A stretch of 64,000 nt of DNA from Ahrensia sp. GTDB lineage: Bacteria > Pseudomonadota > Alphaproteobacteria > Rhizobiales > Rhizobiaceae. Shown here piece after piece: positions 45,123 to 55,176 of this stretch (position 1 is its first letter; the number at the start of each line of letters is the position of its first letter). The notes under the pieces are model-generated. The model did no database searches. It was given only the letters and a program-made list of their open reading frames with translations, and was not told the DNA's origin. The stretch is from positions 1 to 64,000 of the forward strand of contig PAKZ01000028.1 in NCBI GenBank assembly GCA_002706335.1, written 5' to 3'. Both the position numbers and the translations under genes were made by a program.

Positions 45123-46505
45123 TCAGGCGTTGATCGCGAGTTTGTTCTCGCCCTTGCCGTTGCGACCGGCCTTCAGATTCTCTGCGATCAGGAAAGCCAG
45201 TTCCAGCGCCTGATCCGCGTTGAGACGCGGATCGCAATGCGTGTGATACCGATCCTGCAATTCATCCGCAGAGACCGCACGCGCACCGCCGGTGCATTCG
45301 GTAACGTTCTTGCCCGTCATCTCGACATGGATGCCGCCCGGATAGGTGCCCTCGGCACGGTGGACATCGAAGAAGCTCTCCACTTCCGAAAGCACGCGCT
45401 CGAAAGGCCGCGTCTTGTAACCATTGGCCGTGATCGTGTTGCCGTGCATCGGATCGCAAGACCAGACGACTTTCTTGCCTTCGCGCTCGACCGCACGGAT
45501 CAGGCGCGGAAGATGCTCCTCGACCTTGTCGTGACCGAAACGGGCGATCAGCGTCAGCCGGCCCGGCTCGTTGGTCGGATTGAGAATGTCGATCAGATTG
45601 ACCAGATCGTCTGCCTGCAGCGACGGGCCGCATTTGAGCCCGATCGGATTCTTGATGCCGCGGCAAAACTCGACATGGGCATGATCGGCCTGGCGGGTGC
45701 GGTCGCCGATCCAGATCATGTGGCCGGACGTGGCGTACCAGTCGCCAGAAGTGGAATCGACGCGCGTCAGCGCCTCCTCGTAGCCCAGCAGCAGCGCTTC
45801 ATGGCTCGTGTAGAAATCAGTCTCGCGCAACCGCGCGTAGCTGTCGGAGGTGATCCCGATGGAGCGCATGAAGTCCATCGTTTCGGAGATGCGGTCGGCA
45901 AGCGCCTCGTAACGTTCGCCCTGCGGGCTGTCGCCGACAAAACCCATCATCCACTGATGCACGTTTTCCAGGTTGGCAAAGCCGCCCTGAGCGAAAGCGC
46001 GCAGGAGGTTGAGCGTCGCCGCCGACTGCCGATAGGCCATCTCCTGGCGGTTCGGATCGGGAATGCGCGATTCCGGCGTGAAGTCGATACCGTTGATGAT
46101 GTCGCCGCGATAGGAGGGCAGTTCCGTTCCGTCCTGCTTCTCGAAATCGGAGGAGCGCGGCTTCGCGAACTGGCCGGCAATGCGCCCGACCTTGACGACC
46201 GGCTTGGAGCCACCGAAGGTCAGAACGACCGCCATCTGCAGGAAGACGCGGAAAAAGTCGCGGATATTGTCAGCCCCGTGCTCAGCAAAGCTCTCGGCGC
46301 AGTCGCCGCCCTGGAGCAGAAAACTCCGGCCCTCGCAGACTTCGGCGAGCTGTTTCTTGAGCAGACGCGCCTCACCTGCAAAAACCAGCGGCGGATAAGT
46401 CCGCAGACGAGCCTCGACGTCCTCAAGGACTTTCTGGTCCGGATAGGCCGGTACCTGCAGGATTGGCTTGGCTCTCCAGCTGTCAGGTGTCCACGTCTGT
46501 GCCAT
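45123..46505 (-). CDS. class II DAHP synthase
   Basis: A 460-residue plant-type (AroA-II) 3-deoxy-D-arabino-heptulosonate 7-phosphate synthase, first step of the shikimate pathway. Signature stretches include [54 protein letters not shown] and [14 protein letters not shown] 46505 ([10 protein letters not shown]) is the family start; an upstream ATG at 46520 is possible. No other shikimate genes are adjacent. Confidence 0.93.
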   Translation of the reverse strand: MAQTWTPDSWRAKPILQVPAYPDQKVLEDVEARLRTYPPLVFAGEARLLKKQLAEVCEGRSFLLQGGDCAESFAEHGADNIRDFFRVFLQMAVVLTFGGSKPVVKVGRIAGQFAKPRSSDFEKQDGTELPSYRGDIINGIDFTPESRIPDPNRQEMAYRQSAATLNLLRAFAQGGFANLENVHQWMMGFVGDSPQGERYEALADRISETMDFMRSIGITSDSYARLRETDFYTSHEALLLGYEEALTRVDSTSGDWYATSGHMIWIGDRTRQADHAHVEFCRGIKNPIGLKCGPSLQADDLVNLIDILNPTNEPGRLTLIARFGHDKVEEHLPRLIRAVEREGKKVVWSCDPMHGNTITANGYKTRPFERVLSEVESFFDVHRAEGTYPGGIHVEMTGKNVTECTGGARAVSADELQDRYHTHCDPRLNADQALELAFLIAENLKAGRNGKGENKLAINA

Positions 46506-46638
46506 CGTACTTACTCGCATTTGCAATTCGGCTTCGAAAAACGGCGGGGCACTCAATCAATGGAGCCCGGGCCGCCGCGCTCCTATAAGGTAAAGCGCCC
46601 CTTGATGCCAGCCTGTAATCGACGCGGATATGACCCGG

Positions 46639-47289
46639 TCAAGCCATTTCGCGGTATTTCACGCCGTTAGCGGCGAGCGTTTCGTCGAACAATTGCGCCT
46701 CTTCGTCACGCAATGCGACAGAACGCATATAGCGCGGTTCGTGCCGGTCCCGGATTATCGGCGTATGATCGAAGGCGTGCGTGTCGGCGATGAAGCGCCT
46801 TACTTCATCTTCGCCGTATTCGAGAAGATACCCCTGCAGAACGGCATCAAGATAGCTTTGCAGGATGGCGTGATCGGTGCCCGGCGCCACTTCCGGCTTA
46901 CCCTCATAGATGAAAACCGGAACCTCCATCGACATCTCGACCGGTAGCACGATCGCCCCCGCTTCAACGGTGCGCCGATGATAATTGAATTCCCGCTCAT
47001 CCAGCGCGCCAAGGTTCTCGATACGGTCGAACACGAGAAGTCCCGGCAGTTCGTGGTCCGGATCGCTTTCCGCCTTGACGCTGAGAAGCGAGATCGGGCT
47101 GTCGCCATGTTGCGGCCGACCTTGCCAATGGCGGCGCCAGCCTCGAACCTTGGCCCTGACGGCTCCGTAGATCTCGGTGCGGTGCGTATCGCGGTTCACC
47201 AGCGAGCCATAGCCGAAATAGGCGAATAGATCGCCTTTCTGCGCGGCCAGAAATATCGTGTCGAGTTGTTCCGGGGTCATTAAATCCAT
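46639..47289 (-). CDS. gamma-glutamylcyclotransferase-like protein
   Basis: A 216-residue GGCT-like fold. The substrate-binding loop FAYFGYGSLVNRDT is at about 21-34 and GLLVFDRIENLGALDEREF holds a candidate catalytic acid. It is only distantly related to the ChaC-like protein at 4051. The C-terminal region is longer than in small GGCT proteins. It lies just 3' of the glutathione reductase gene on the same strand, with 66 bases between, suggesting a role in gamma-glutamyl or glutathione turnover. Confidence 0.75.
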   Translation of the reverse strand: MDLMTPEQLDTIFLAAQKGDLFAYFGYGSLVNRDTHRTEIYGAVRAKVRGWRRHWQGRPQHGDSPISLLSVKAESDPDHELPGLLVFDRIENLGALDEREFNYHRRTVEAGAIVLPVEMSMEVPVFIYEGKPEVAPGTDHAILQSYLDAVLQGYLLEYGEDEVRRFIADTHAFDHTPIIRDRHEPRYMRSVALRDEEAQLFDETLAANGVKYREMA

Positions 47290-47355
47290 GTCTTGGGGCT
47301 ATTTCCTATTTCCCCAGACATAGGATGGACATCGCGTCACATTCAAGGGAGCGGG

Positions 47356-48747
47356 TCAGTCGACCCGCGCGCCGTTCTTCACGATGTATGTCGGCTTGTA
47401 CATGGTCACAAGCTCCTCGGCAGCAGTCGGATGCACCGCCATCGTCGCGTCGAAATCGTCCTTGGTGCAACGCGCCTTCAGCGAAATACCCAGTAGTTGC
47501 GACATCTCGCCTGCTCCGGGCCCAATGATATGTGCGCCGACAACCACCCGGCTTGCCGCATCAACGATCAGCTTCATCAGCATCTTCTCATCGCGCCCCG
47601 GCAGAATGTTGTGCATTGGACGGAAACTGGCGCGGTAGACTTCCAGTTCCTCGTATTTTTCGGCGGCCTGATGCTCGGTTAGCCCGACCGTTCCGATTTC
47701 CGGCTGCGAGAAGACGGCGGTCGGGATCGTTTTATAATCCGGTTCGGTCGGGTTGTCCTTGAAGGCGGTTTCGAGGAAACACATGGCTTCGTGGATGGCG
47801 ACCGGTGTCAGTTGCACGCGGTTCGTCACATCACCGACCGCCCAGACATTGTCGACATTGGTGCGCGAATAGGCATCGACCTTGATCGCGCCGCGCTGAT
47901 CTGTGTCGACACCGGCGCGATCGAGCCCCAGCCCGTTGGTATTGGGCTCCCGGCCAATCGCCAGCATGACCTGATCGACCACGAGCGTTTCGCCGTCTGT
48001 AAGACGGCCTTCAAGACGCCCGTCGTCCCGTTTCGACACTTTCTCGAGTATCTGATGACAAACAATCCTGATGCCTTTAGCGATCATCGTTTCTTGTAGG
48101 TGATCGCGCAGGTCGTCGTCGAACCCGCCGAGAATTTTCACGCCGCGATAAACCAGCGTCGTGTCGACGCCGAGCCCGTGGAAGATATTAGCGAACTCGA
48201 CTGCGATATACCCACCGCCCTCGATGACGATGGCCTTCGGCAACTCGTCCAAATGAAAGGCGCCGTTGGAGGTTATGCAGTATTCATGGCCGGGAAGCGC
48301 GTCGTGAAGCTTCGGACGCCCGCCGACCGCGATCAAGATATGATCTGCAGTGACTGTCTCTCCTGTTGCTTCGAGCAACACCTCATGGCGAGAAACGAGA
48401 CGCGCCCGGGTCTCGTGGATCGTCACGCCGGCATTTTCCAGTCCCTTGCGGTAAAGCCCTTCCAGGCGCGCGATTTCCTGATCCTTGGCGGCGATCAGCG
48501 CAGGCCAGTCAAAAGCGGTCTCGCCGACCGTCCAGCCATAGCCCGGCGCATCCTCGAAATGCTCGGAATATTGAGAGGCATAGACGAACAATTTTTTCGG
48601 AACGCAGCCACGAATAACGCAGGTGCCGCCCATACGGTATTCCTCCGCAATCCCGACGCGCTTGCCGAGGCCACCGGCGAGCCGCGCGGCGCGCACACCG
48701 CCCGATCCGCCGCCAATGACAAAGAGATCGTAGTCGTACTGCGTCAT
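47356..48747 (-). CDS. gor: glutathione-disulfide reductase
   Basis: A 463-residue flavoprotein that regenerates reduced glutathione with NADPH. FAD motif VIGGGSGGVRAARLA at the N terminus; redox disulfide in GGTCVIRGCVPKKL; NADPH-binding domain (VIEGGGYIAVEFANIF); C-terminal active-site His in AVHPTAAEELVTM. The short form of CVxxGCVPKK with Arg is common in rhizobia. It precedes the GGCT-like gene. Confidence 0.93.
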   Translation of the reverse strand: MTQYDYDLFVIGGGSGGVRAARLAGGLGKRVGIAEEYRMGGTCVIRGCVPKKLFVYASQYSEHFEDAPGYGWTVGETAFDWPALIAAKDQEIARLEGLYRKGLENAGVTIHETRARLVSRHEVLLEATGETVTADHILIAVGGRPKLHDALPGHEYCITSNGAFHLDELPKAIVIEGGGYIAVEFANIFHGLGVDTTLVYRGVKILGGFDDDLRDHLQETMIAKGIRIVCHQILEKVSKRDDGRLEGRLTDGETLVVDQVMLAIGREPNTNGLGLDRAGVDTDQRGAIKVDAYSRTNVDNVWAVGDVTNRVQLTPVAIHEAMCFLETAFKDNPTEPDYKTIPTAVFSQPEIGTVGLTEHQAAEKYEELEVYRASFRPMHNILPGRDEKMLMKLIVDAASRVVVGAHIIGPGAGEMSQLLGISLKARCTKDDFDATMAVHPTAAEELVTMYKPTYIVKNGARVD

Positions 48748-48824
48748 CGAGACACTCCGCTGCGCGGCCTGGCCGCATTGCTAGAAAAAAACTGATCGGA
48801 TCAAGGGTTGCTGGAAAACAACAA

Positions 48825-48850
48825 AAGGCCCGGCAATTCAACCGGGCCTT
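48825..48850 (-). terminator. terminator of the DUF2059 gene
   Basis: A 9-bp stem (AAGGCCCGG with CCGGGCCTT) with an 8-base loop. On the minus strand it is followed by TTGTTGTTTTCC, and it begins 24 bases after the DUF2059 stop codon. Confidence 0.8.
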
Positions 48851-48873
48851 CGCATTTCGGCAAGCGGCTGATC

Positions 48874-49422
48874 TCAGTTGCCGCCTGTCTGCGCGTCGCC
48901 GCCCTCCGGGTTATTGGCGCGCAAGCCTTGCTCGTTGAGAGCCTTCGAGACATTTTCCAGAAGGTCGCGCTCGATGCCTGCAGACCAGATGCGGGCTGCC
49001 TTGTCGATTTCACGCGTCGCGATCGGCCCGGTGGACAGGAGCTTCTTGCCTGCCTCCGTGGTATAGAACGCGGTAATAGCTTTCAGCTCGTCTTCTGAGA
49101 AGGCCGAGGCATAGACGCGCGCCGCTTCGTTTTCGAGGTCGGCGCGGCGCGACACCAGTGCAAAGGCCTGCTCGTCGACAACCTGAGAGATTTCTGCTTC
49201 GAGATCGATATTGTTTGCGATCAGCCGTGCCTTCAGCGACTCGGCGGCAGCCGGCAGAATGTTGTCGTAAACATCGGTCGCCTTGATCGCCGAAAGCGCG
49301 GCGCGGGCTGCGGCGAAATGCGACTCGGAGATATCCTGCGCCATCGCCGCGGACGAGACCGCACAAGCGAGCGCAAATCCGGCAACCATGCCGCGGGCAG
49401 TTTTGGCTAGCTGAAAATTCAT
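48874..49422 (-). CDS. DUF2059 secreted protein
   Basis: A 182-residue exported protein: signal peptide MNFQLAKTARGMVAGFALAC ending near AMAQ, then a helical DUF2059 domain recognisable by SAFSEDELKAITAFYTTEAG followed by KKLLSTGP. Such periplasmic proteins are frequent in alphaproteobacteria; the function is unknown. It lies just downstream of rpiA on the same strand (66 bases). Confidence 0.85.
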   Translation of the reverse strand: MNFQLAKTARGMVAGFALACAVSSAAMAQDISESHFAAARAALSAIKATDVYDNILPAAAESLKARLIANNIDLEAEISQVVDEQAFALVSRRADLENEAARVYASAFSEDELKAITAFYTTEAGKKLLSTGPIATREIDKAARIWSAGIERDLLENVSKALNEQGLRANNPEGGDAQTGGN

Positions 49423-49488
49423 GACTTCAATCAACTCCGATTCCCTGGAAGGTTCGTTTCCTCAAATTCCACGCGCGGCGCAGTGTTA

Positions 49489-50187
49489 TCACCCCCGCGC
49501 CGGCAACTCCCGAATGCCACCGCTTCCCGCCACGACCGCGAGTGACGCCATTCCGATGAACATGCCGTGCTCAACGACACCCGGTATCGCATGAAGCGCG
49601 TCGGACAAAGCCTTTGGGTTCGAAATGTGGCCGAAAGATGCGTCGAGAATGTAATGCCCCCCGTCAGTTTCGAATGCCTCCCCGCTGCGCACTCTAAGGC
49701 GCAGCTCGCCCGAATAGCCCAGATCGCGATAAGCGCCCTGTACATGCAGTCGCGTCGCCTCGAGACCGAAGGGATTGACCTCGATCGGAAGCGCAAAGCC
49801 ACCGAGCGAGTCGACGAGCTTGCTCTCGTCGGCGATCACGATCATCTTCGCGGATGCGTATGCAACGATCTTTTCGCGCAGCAGTGCCCCGCCACCACCT
49901 TTTGTCAGGTTTAACGCCGGATCGATTTCGTCCGCTCCGTCGATGCACAAATCCAGCTCCGGCTCTTCATTCAGTGAAGTCAGCGGAACCCCAAGTTCGA
50001 GGCAAAGCCGCGCCGTGCGCTCTGACGTGGGCACGCCGAGTACGCGCATGCCATCCCCGACCTTTTCGGCCAGCAAGTGAACAAATGCCTCGGCCGTGCT
50101 GCCAGTGCCTATGCCGAGCTTCATGCCGTCTTCGACATGAGCGAGCGCAGCGCGCGCCGCGGCGGTTTTCAGTTCGTCCTGAGACAT
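49489..50187 (-). CDS. rpiA: ribose-5-phosphate isomerase A
   Basis: A 232-residue RpiA interconverting ribose 5-phosphate and ribulose 5-phosphate. Conserved elements are [50 protein letters not shown] and the C-terminal FIGMAS. ATG 50187 ([15 protein letters not shown]) is the family start, although no good Shine-Dalgarno precedes it; a longer frame upstream has no coding character. Divergent from gph by 153 bases. Confidence 0.92.
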   Translation of the reverse strand: MSQDELKTAAARAALAHVEDGMKLGIGTGSTAEAFVHLLAEKVGDGMRVLGVPTSERTARLCLELGVPLTSLNEEPELDLCIDGADEIDPALNLTKGGGGALLREKIVAYASAKMIVIADESKLVDSLGGFALPIEVNPFGLEATRLHVQGAYRDLGYSGELRLRVRSGEAFETDGGHYILDASFGHISNPKALSDALHAIPGVVEHGMFIGMASLAVVAGSGGIRELPARG

Positions 50188-50340
50188 TAAGTGAGTACGA
50201 CCCCGTTTTTGGGGTTCGGTTATCACGCCGTCGCCGCCGAGCCAACCGACAATCCGCCCTCGGCGGTTTGATGCACATTGCTTTGCACGCGATTGACCAC
50301 TAACCGAAGCGGATCGTCCGAAACGGAAACGTGAGCCTAC

Positions 50341-51045
50341 ATGAAACCGCCGATCATCGTCTTCGACCTCGACGGAACGCTTGTCGACACTGCCCCGGAC
50401 CTGCTTACCAGCATGAACCACGCCTTGTCGCATGTCGGCCTCGGCCCGATCGCAGATGACGGCTTTCGCAAACATGTGGGTTTTGGCGCGCGTATCATGC
50501 TCGAACGGGCTTATGAAGAATCCGGCCATGCCCACCCTGGCAAGGAAACGCTCGATGAATTGATGCGCCGCTTTCTTGCCTACTATGAAGATACGATGCC
50601 GGGCGCGTCGCGCCCTTACGACCACGTGCTGGAGGCGATCGCCGCTTTGGAAGCGGAGGGTTATATCGCCGCTGTCTGCACGAACAAACTCGAAGCCTAC
50701 GCCACGCGCCTGTTGAAGGCGCTAGGAATCGACGGCATTTTCAAGGCGATATGCGGTCAGGATACCTTCCCGGTTCGCAAGCCCGACCCCGCCCATCTGA
50801 CCGGCACCATAGACATGGCCGGAGGCGATCCGCGGCGCGCGATCATGGTCGGCGATAGTGAAACCGACATCCTCACGGCAAAGTCGGCTTCCATTCCTGT
50901 CGTTGCTGTCGATTTCGGCTACACGGATCGCCATGTCAGCGAATTCGGTCCGGACGCGGTAATTTCAGACTATCGCGCACTCGACCTTGCGTTGGCGCGG
51001 AAACTTCACCGCGCAGGAAAATCCGGCCCGGTTTTTCAACGCTAA
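50341..51045 (+). CDS. gph: phosphoglycolate phosphatase
   Basis: A 234-residue HAD phosphatase. Motif I is [14 protein letters not shown] (nucleophile Asp), motif [14 protein letters not shown], motif III KPDP, and motif [17 protein letters not shown]. It removes phosphoglycolate formed by DNA repair or Rubisco-like side reactions. The assignment to Gph rather than another HAD phosphatase rests on overall pattern and pairing with rpiA. Confidence 0.87.
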   Translation: MKPPIIVFDLDGTLVDTAPDLLTSMNHALSHVGLGPIADDGFRKHVGFGARIMLERAYEESGHAHPGKETLDELMRRFLAYYEDTMPGASRPYDHVLEAIAALEAEGYIAAVCTNKLEAYATRLLKALGIDGIFKAICGQDTFPVRKPDPAHLTGTIDMAGGDPRRAIMVGDSETDILTAKSASIPVVAVDFGYTDRHVSEFGPDAVISDYRALDLALARKLHRAGKSGPVFQR

Positions 51046-51367
51046 AAACGCGAACGCGATATTTACCTAACGTCACCGCATCGCTAGAACGGTCGAAAGG
51101 CCGCCAGTGGCGCACTGTCGAAGTCACTAAATCTTCGCGCTTGCGAGCGGAGCACATGCAACTCTAACGAGCGAAATTTCGAATTCAGCCTGTCATTTCT
51201 CAGGATGGAACCCGCCTTGCCAACCTACTAAAACGAGGCAATGCAATTGTGTCGCGGCGAATATCACGCCGAGAGATAATTTCCGTCCTTTTGCGTTGAG
51301 CTTTAGCGACAACGCGACCCGGAACATCGGCGAAACGCCGCAAGAATAAGAACAAAGACGAGACGAA
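51046..51367. other. 322-base gene-free spacer before the sulfotransferase operon
   Basis: No gene is supported here. It has lower GC than the flanking genes and a 10-bp palindrome CGAAATTTCG (51172-51181). It should hold the promoter of the sulfotransferase operon, but I cannot point to clear -35/-10 boxes. Confidence 0.5.
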
Positions 51368-52156
51368 ATGATCCTGTCTCACGATTACCGGTTCATTTTT
51401 GTAAAACCCAAGAAAGTCGCCGGCACGAGTCTGGAAATTCTGCTCTCCCAACTTTGCGGTGCGCACGACATCATCACACCAATCGCAAAGATAGACGAGG
51501 CCACGAGATCCCGTCTCGGCTTTCCGGGGCCCCAGAACTATCGGAAACGGTTGCGAGAAGCCAGTTTCGACGACTGGCGCAGGCTGATCCTGCGACAAAA
51601 AACGCCGTTGCGGTTCTACAACCACATCCCGGCGACTGAGATCAAAAAGAGCGTCGGCGATGAAATCTGGAACTCATATCTGACGATCTCGATCGTCCGA
51701 AATCCGTTCGATTATGCGATCAGTCGGTACTACTGGAAACGCAAATCCGGCAATGAGCAGGATTTCACCAGCTTCCTGCGTGCGAACCCGCAATGCCTCA
51801 CTGAAAACCGGCGCATCACCGATATCGACGGACGATGCGAGATCGATTTCATGGTTCGCTACGAAAACTTGCAGGCCGATTTGACCCAGCTTTCGGAGCG
51901 GCTCGGCCTGGACAAGAACCTCGGCACGGAAAGCTCTATGGTCACAGCCAAGTCCGGAGTTCGACCAGTCTCCGCAACCATGTCCCGGATGTACAGCAGC
52001 CATCCGGAGGCATTGGATATCGTCAGGGACCGCTGCCGTCATGATATCGAACGATACGGTTATGACCTGCCGTCCATTGACGTCGAAACGCTGGCGGTCA
52101 CTCCCGGCCCGAACCCGGCTCCGGATTCCCCGAATACCGTGGGCCGGAAAGCATGA
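51368..52156 (+). CDS. sulfotransferase-family protein
   Basis: A 262-residue protein with a sulfotransferase fold. The PAPS 5'-phosphosulfate loop reads FVKPKKVAGTSLEILL (8-25), and the 3'-phosphate motif is TISIVRNPFDYAISRYYWKR (about 105-125), as in carbohydrate sulfotransferases. It would transfer sulfate from PAPS to a hydroxyl group. GAGACGAA precedes the ATG. Its stop overlaps the next gene's start (ATGA), so these are one operon. Codon use is somewhat less GC-rich than in the housekeeping genes nearby, suggesting horizontal transfer. Acceptor unknown. Confidence 0.8.
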   Translation: MILSHDYRFIFVKPKKVAGTSLEILLSQLCGAHDIITPIAKIDEATRSRLGFPGPQNYRKRLREASFDDWRRLILRQKTPLRFYNHIPATEIKKSVGDEIWNSYLTISIVRNPFDYAISRYYWKRKSGNEQDFTSFLRANPQCLTENRRITDIDGRCEIDFMVRYENLQADLTQLSERLGLDKNLGTESSMVTAKSGVRPVSATMSRMYSSHPEALDIVRDRCRHDIERYGYDLPSIDVETLAVTPGPNPAPDSPNTVGRKA

Positions 52157-53667
52157 CGATCCTTATTTGCTACGGGTGCCGGAAATCCGGCAGTACCCTT
52201 GCGTATGAATTGACTTCGGAGCTGCTCAGGCGCACAGGCCACCCGCAAGATCGCTTGCCGGGCGATATTCTCGATCTGCGGCACACGGTCAATTTCGTAA
52301 GCCGCGAGACCGGCCTGTCGATGGACCTCTTGAAACGGATCGAAGCGGTTACGCCGCCGAACCGGATAATAGCGCTCAAAACACACCTCTCGCCTCCGCC
52401 GGACGTTCTCGATTACATAAAAGAGGGTCACGCCTTCGCCCAGGCGATCTTCCGCGATCCGCGCGACAACGTCCTGTCACTCCGTGACGCCGGCAGGAAA
52501 GCTAGGAAACGCGGCGAGCAATCCTTTCGCATGATACACGGCGTGCTTGATGCAATCGCTTCATGCGAAGAGGGCCTCGCGGATTTCGGAGTATGGGCCG
52601 GAATACCCCAGACGCTTGTTGCCGATTACGACGAGGTCGCATTCAGCAGCCGCCAGTTTCTAGCGCGGGTTGCCGATCAGATCGGCCTTGAACTTGAGTC
52701 CGATCAGTTGCTCCTCAACATCGAGCAAAAGGTGAAGAATGAGCGGTTCACGCAACACAACAAGGGAATCGCCGCTCGCCACCGGGACGAGCTGAGCGTT
52801 CGGCAATATGTGGCGCTCACCCGCCGCTTCGCGGGGTTCCTGACCGCCCATTTGCCACACAGACTCGACGCATTCGATCTGGCGACCTTGGCCGACGTTG
52901 ACGGAACGCAAGAAGCGAGCCGGTCGGACCGCGACTTGGAAGCCATCTTCCCTCCAAATTTCGAACCCGACGGCAACTCCCGGACGAGAGTCAAGAAAAC
53001 CTTTGTGGTCCTCGGATGTCCTCGCGGAGGAACGAGCCTGATTGCAGGCGCGCTCTATCATTGTGGAATCTCGATGGGCAACTTCCGCACCGGCCAGTAC
53101 GAGGATCCGGATTTCAAACTTCGCCCCGAGCGGGCCAGAAGTGCGAGGCGCCTGCTTCCTCCGAGGATACGGGTCCGGAACAGCATACACGAGTACTGGG
53201 GTTGGAAGGTGCCAAATGCGATTTATTACATCGGCCGCATCCGGAAGCATCTGGTGAACCCGCAATACCTCTTCGTCTATCGCGATCCCGAAGCAGTCGC
53301 CCGGTCATCAGCGCGCCATGACGGGATCAATTGGGACGCGAACAGAGAAAGATTGCTCCGCGACGCCAAACGGCACAGGGAAAAGCTCCAGGCATTTGAG
53401 AGGCTCTTGGGGCACAACGGCAACGTGCATGTCTTTCGCCACGAAGACATCCATGGCGATCCCGAGGCGTTCATCGACCGCCTTTTCGAAATAGTCTCTC
53501 CGCTGAAACCGTCTCGCGCGGATATCCGCCGCTTTATCAACCGGGAGGGTGGTTACAGAGCACCGGAAACGCTACCATTCGTCGATTATCAGGCTGCGCC
53601 CCCACCACGCCTTCTTGACCGCGCCCGCAGCAGACTCCGTGCCATCCGCAAGTCACGATGGCGTTGA
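52153..53667 (+). CDS. two-domain sulfotransferase-like protein
   Basis: A 504-residue protein with two sulfotransferase-like halves. N-terminal half: ICYGCRKSGSTLAYELTSEL (PAPS loop) and AIFRDPRDNVLSLRDAG. C-terminal half (from ~275): FVVLGCPRGGTSLIAGALYH and LFVYRDPEAVARSSARHDG. Both have the loop and the R-D-P motif, so both might bind PAPS. The start overlaps the previous stop by four bases; the stop overlaps the glycosyltransferase start by ten. No signal peptide or transmembrane helix is visible, so it acts in the cytoplasm. Confidence 0.78.
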   Translation: MTILICYGCRKSGSTLAYELTSELLRRTGHPQDRLPGDILDLRHTVNFVSRETGLSMDLLKRIEAVTPPNRIIALKTHLSPPPDVLDYIKEGHAFAQAIFRDPRDNVLSLRDAGRKARKRGEQSFRMIHGVLDAIASCEEGLADFGVWAGIPQTLVADYDEVAFSSRQFLARVADQIGLELESDQLLLNIEQKVKNERFTQHNKGIAARHRDELSVRQYVALTRRFAGFLTAHLPHRLDAFDLATLADVDGTQEASRSDRDLEAIFPPNFEPDGNSRTRVKKTFVVLGCPRGGTSLIAGALYHCGISMGNFRTGQYEDPDFKLRPERARSARRLLPPRIRVRNSIHEYWGWKVPNAIYYIGRIRKHLVNPQYLFVYRDPEAVARSSARHDGINWDANRERLLRDAKRHREKLQAFERLLGHNGNVHVFRHEDIHGDPEAFIDRLFEIVSPLKPSRADIRRFINREGGYRAPETLPFVDYQAAPPPRLLDRARSRLRAIRKSRWR

Positions 53668-55091
53668 TACCGAACAGTTCCGCCGGCCAGGAGCCGGCTC
53701 CGACAAAGCCCTCCCCAGGAGTTCGACGCTTGCCCGAAATATTTTTTGACGTCAGCGAACTATTCTACAGTTCGAAGCTCAAATACTATGGCATCGCGAA
53801 GGTTGTGAGTGAGACGGCCTATGAGATAAGCCTTGTAAGGCCGGATGTGAGGTTCGTGATCTTCTCGCCCGCCCATCGAAGGTTCTTCGAAGTGTCGCCG
53901 CTGATCGGTGAGGAATCGGAAAACAAGGTCTTCGACCCGAACATACCTGAAAAAGCCGTCCCGATCTGGATGCGGCATACTTACCATGAAAGTCATTTGG
54001 CGCGGGATGCGGGCATCCTGTTCGCCAAGCCGGTCATAAAGGCCATAAATCTCTCGCGGTGGCGAAACGCGGCGGGTTTCGTGCGGGAGGTCGACCTGAA
54101 TGGAGGTGTCCTAATCGCAATGGGTCGCCCCAAACTGATGTTCGACTACATTCAGGATCTCAGGCGGGAGCGCAATTCCGTTCGCTTCTTTCCGCTCCTG
54201 CACGACCTTATCCCGCTACACGATTTCAATGCGAAAAAGACCTACTCGATGCCGCGCAATTTCCTGCACGACAATATCGGTGTCATTGAATTCGCATCAG
54301 GATTGCTGGCAAATTCGCACTTCACCTGCGGCGATCTGCAGGATTTTTCCAGGCGGGGCATCCTGCCGCCGCTGCCTCCGATCACCGCCGTGCCGCTTGT
54401 TCACGAGCACCGCGATATCGGGGACAAGCCAAGTGTCGAACCGCCGAGCGAGCCATATCTGCTCTGCGTGGGCGGGCTTCTGGGCAGGAAGAACCTCGAA
54501 GCAGTTTTCAACGCCATGCGTCTTCGCGTCGAGCAGGGAAAGCCGGTTCCAGCCCTCGTACTCGCCGGCGCACACCGAGACAGCATCGCGAAGGCGCTGG
54601 GGCGAACAGATTATCGGGCAATTGCAGACAAGGTCGTTTTCATTGCCAATCCCGGCCAGACGGATCTCGCGCGCTTGTATCGCGAAGCACTGGCGCTTGT
54701 GATTCCCAGCCGCATGGAAGGCTGGGGCCTCCCCGCCGGAGAGGCTTTTTGGCACGGCACGCCGGTTATCTCGTCGTCAGCGCCCGCGCTCATGGAAGTA
54801 TGCGGCGATCTCGGCATGTATTTCGATCCCGACGATCCCGGCAATCTGGCTGGCCACATAGACCGGTTGATGCATGACCAGGACTATCGGGCCGAGCTGG
54901 TATCGAAGATAAAGGCTGCCCGGAACACCCTGCGCACCTGGAACAACTTCGCTCGCGAGACGCTGGACGCTGTCGAACGCATGCTGGCGTCCGAGCGGTC
55001 GGAATACAACGCACCGGCGACGATTAACGCGACAAGGCGAAGCCGCTCGGACAAGCCGGAATCCCCGGCCGACAGTTCCGGTTCTGCATAG
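53658..55091 (+). CDS. GT4-family glycosyltransferase
   Basis: A 477-residue glycosyltransferase of the GT-B fold, family 4. The C-terminal nucleotide-sugar domain has LLCVGGLLGRKNLEAVFNAM and GWGLPAGEAFWHGTPVISSS, with the E-x7-E pattern typical of GT4. The N-terminal part is IFFDVSELFYSSKLKYYGIA, like enzymes making capsule, O-antigen or exopolysaccharide. It starts ten bases before the end of the two-domain sulfotransferase, so the trio is translationally coupled. The donor sugar is not deducible. The C-terminal ~35 residues are polar and may be non-essential. Confidence 0.85.
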   Translation: MALIPNSSAGQEPAPTKPSPGVRRLPEIFFDVSELFYSSKLKYYGIAKVVSETAYEISLVRPDVRFVIFSPAHRRFFEVSPLIGEESENKVFDPNIPEKAVPIWMRHTYHESHLARDAGILFAKPVIKAINLSRWRNAAGFVREVDLNGGVLIAMGRPKLMFDYIQDLRRERNSVRFFPLLHDLIPLHDFNAKKTYSMPRNFLHDNIGVIEFASGLLANSHFTCGDLQDFSRRGILPPLPPITAVPLVHEHRDIGDKPSVEPPSEPYLLCVGGLLGRKNLEAVFNAMRLRVEQGKPVPALVLAGAHRDSIAKALGRTDYRAIADKVVFIANPGQTDLARLYREALALVIPSRMEGWGLPAGEAFWHGTPVISSSAPALMEVCGDLGMYFDPDDPGNLAGHIDRLMHDQDYRAELVSKIKAARNTLRTWNNFARETLDAVERMLASERSEYNAPATINATRRSRSDKPESPADSSGSA

Positions 55092-55126
55092 GCTAGCGAC
55101 ATTTCTGCCGCGCGTGGCGGGACTGG

Positions 55127-55156
55127 TTGACTTTGCTGAGAAGCGCAGACTATATC
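55127..55156 (+). promoter_or_regulatory. tRNA-Val promoter
   Basis: TTGACT (55127-55132) and TATATC (55151-55156) are separated by 18 bases, giving a good sigma70-type promoter. Initiation would fall near 55163, leaving a leader of about 14 bases before the tRNA. Confidence 0.65.
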
Positions 55157-55176
55157 CGCGCTTCCACGCGAGGTTC

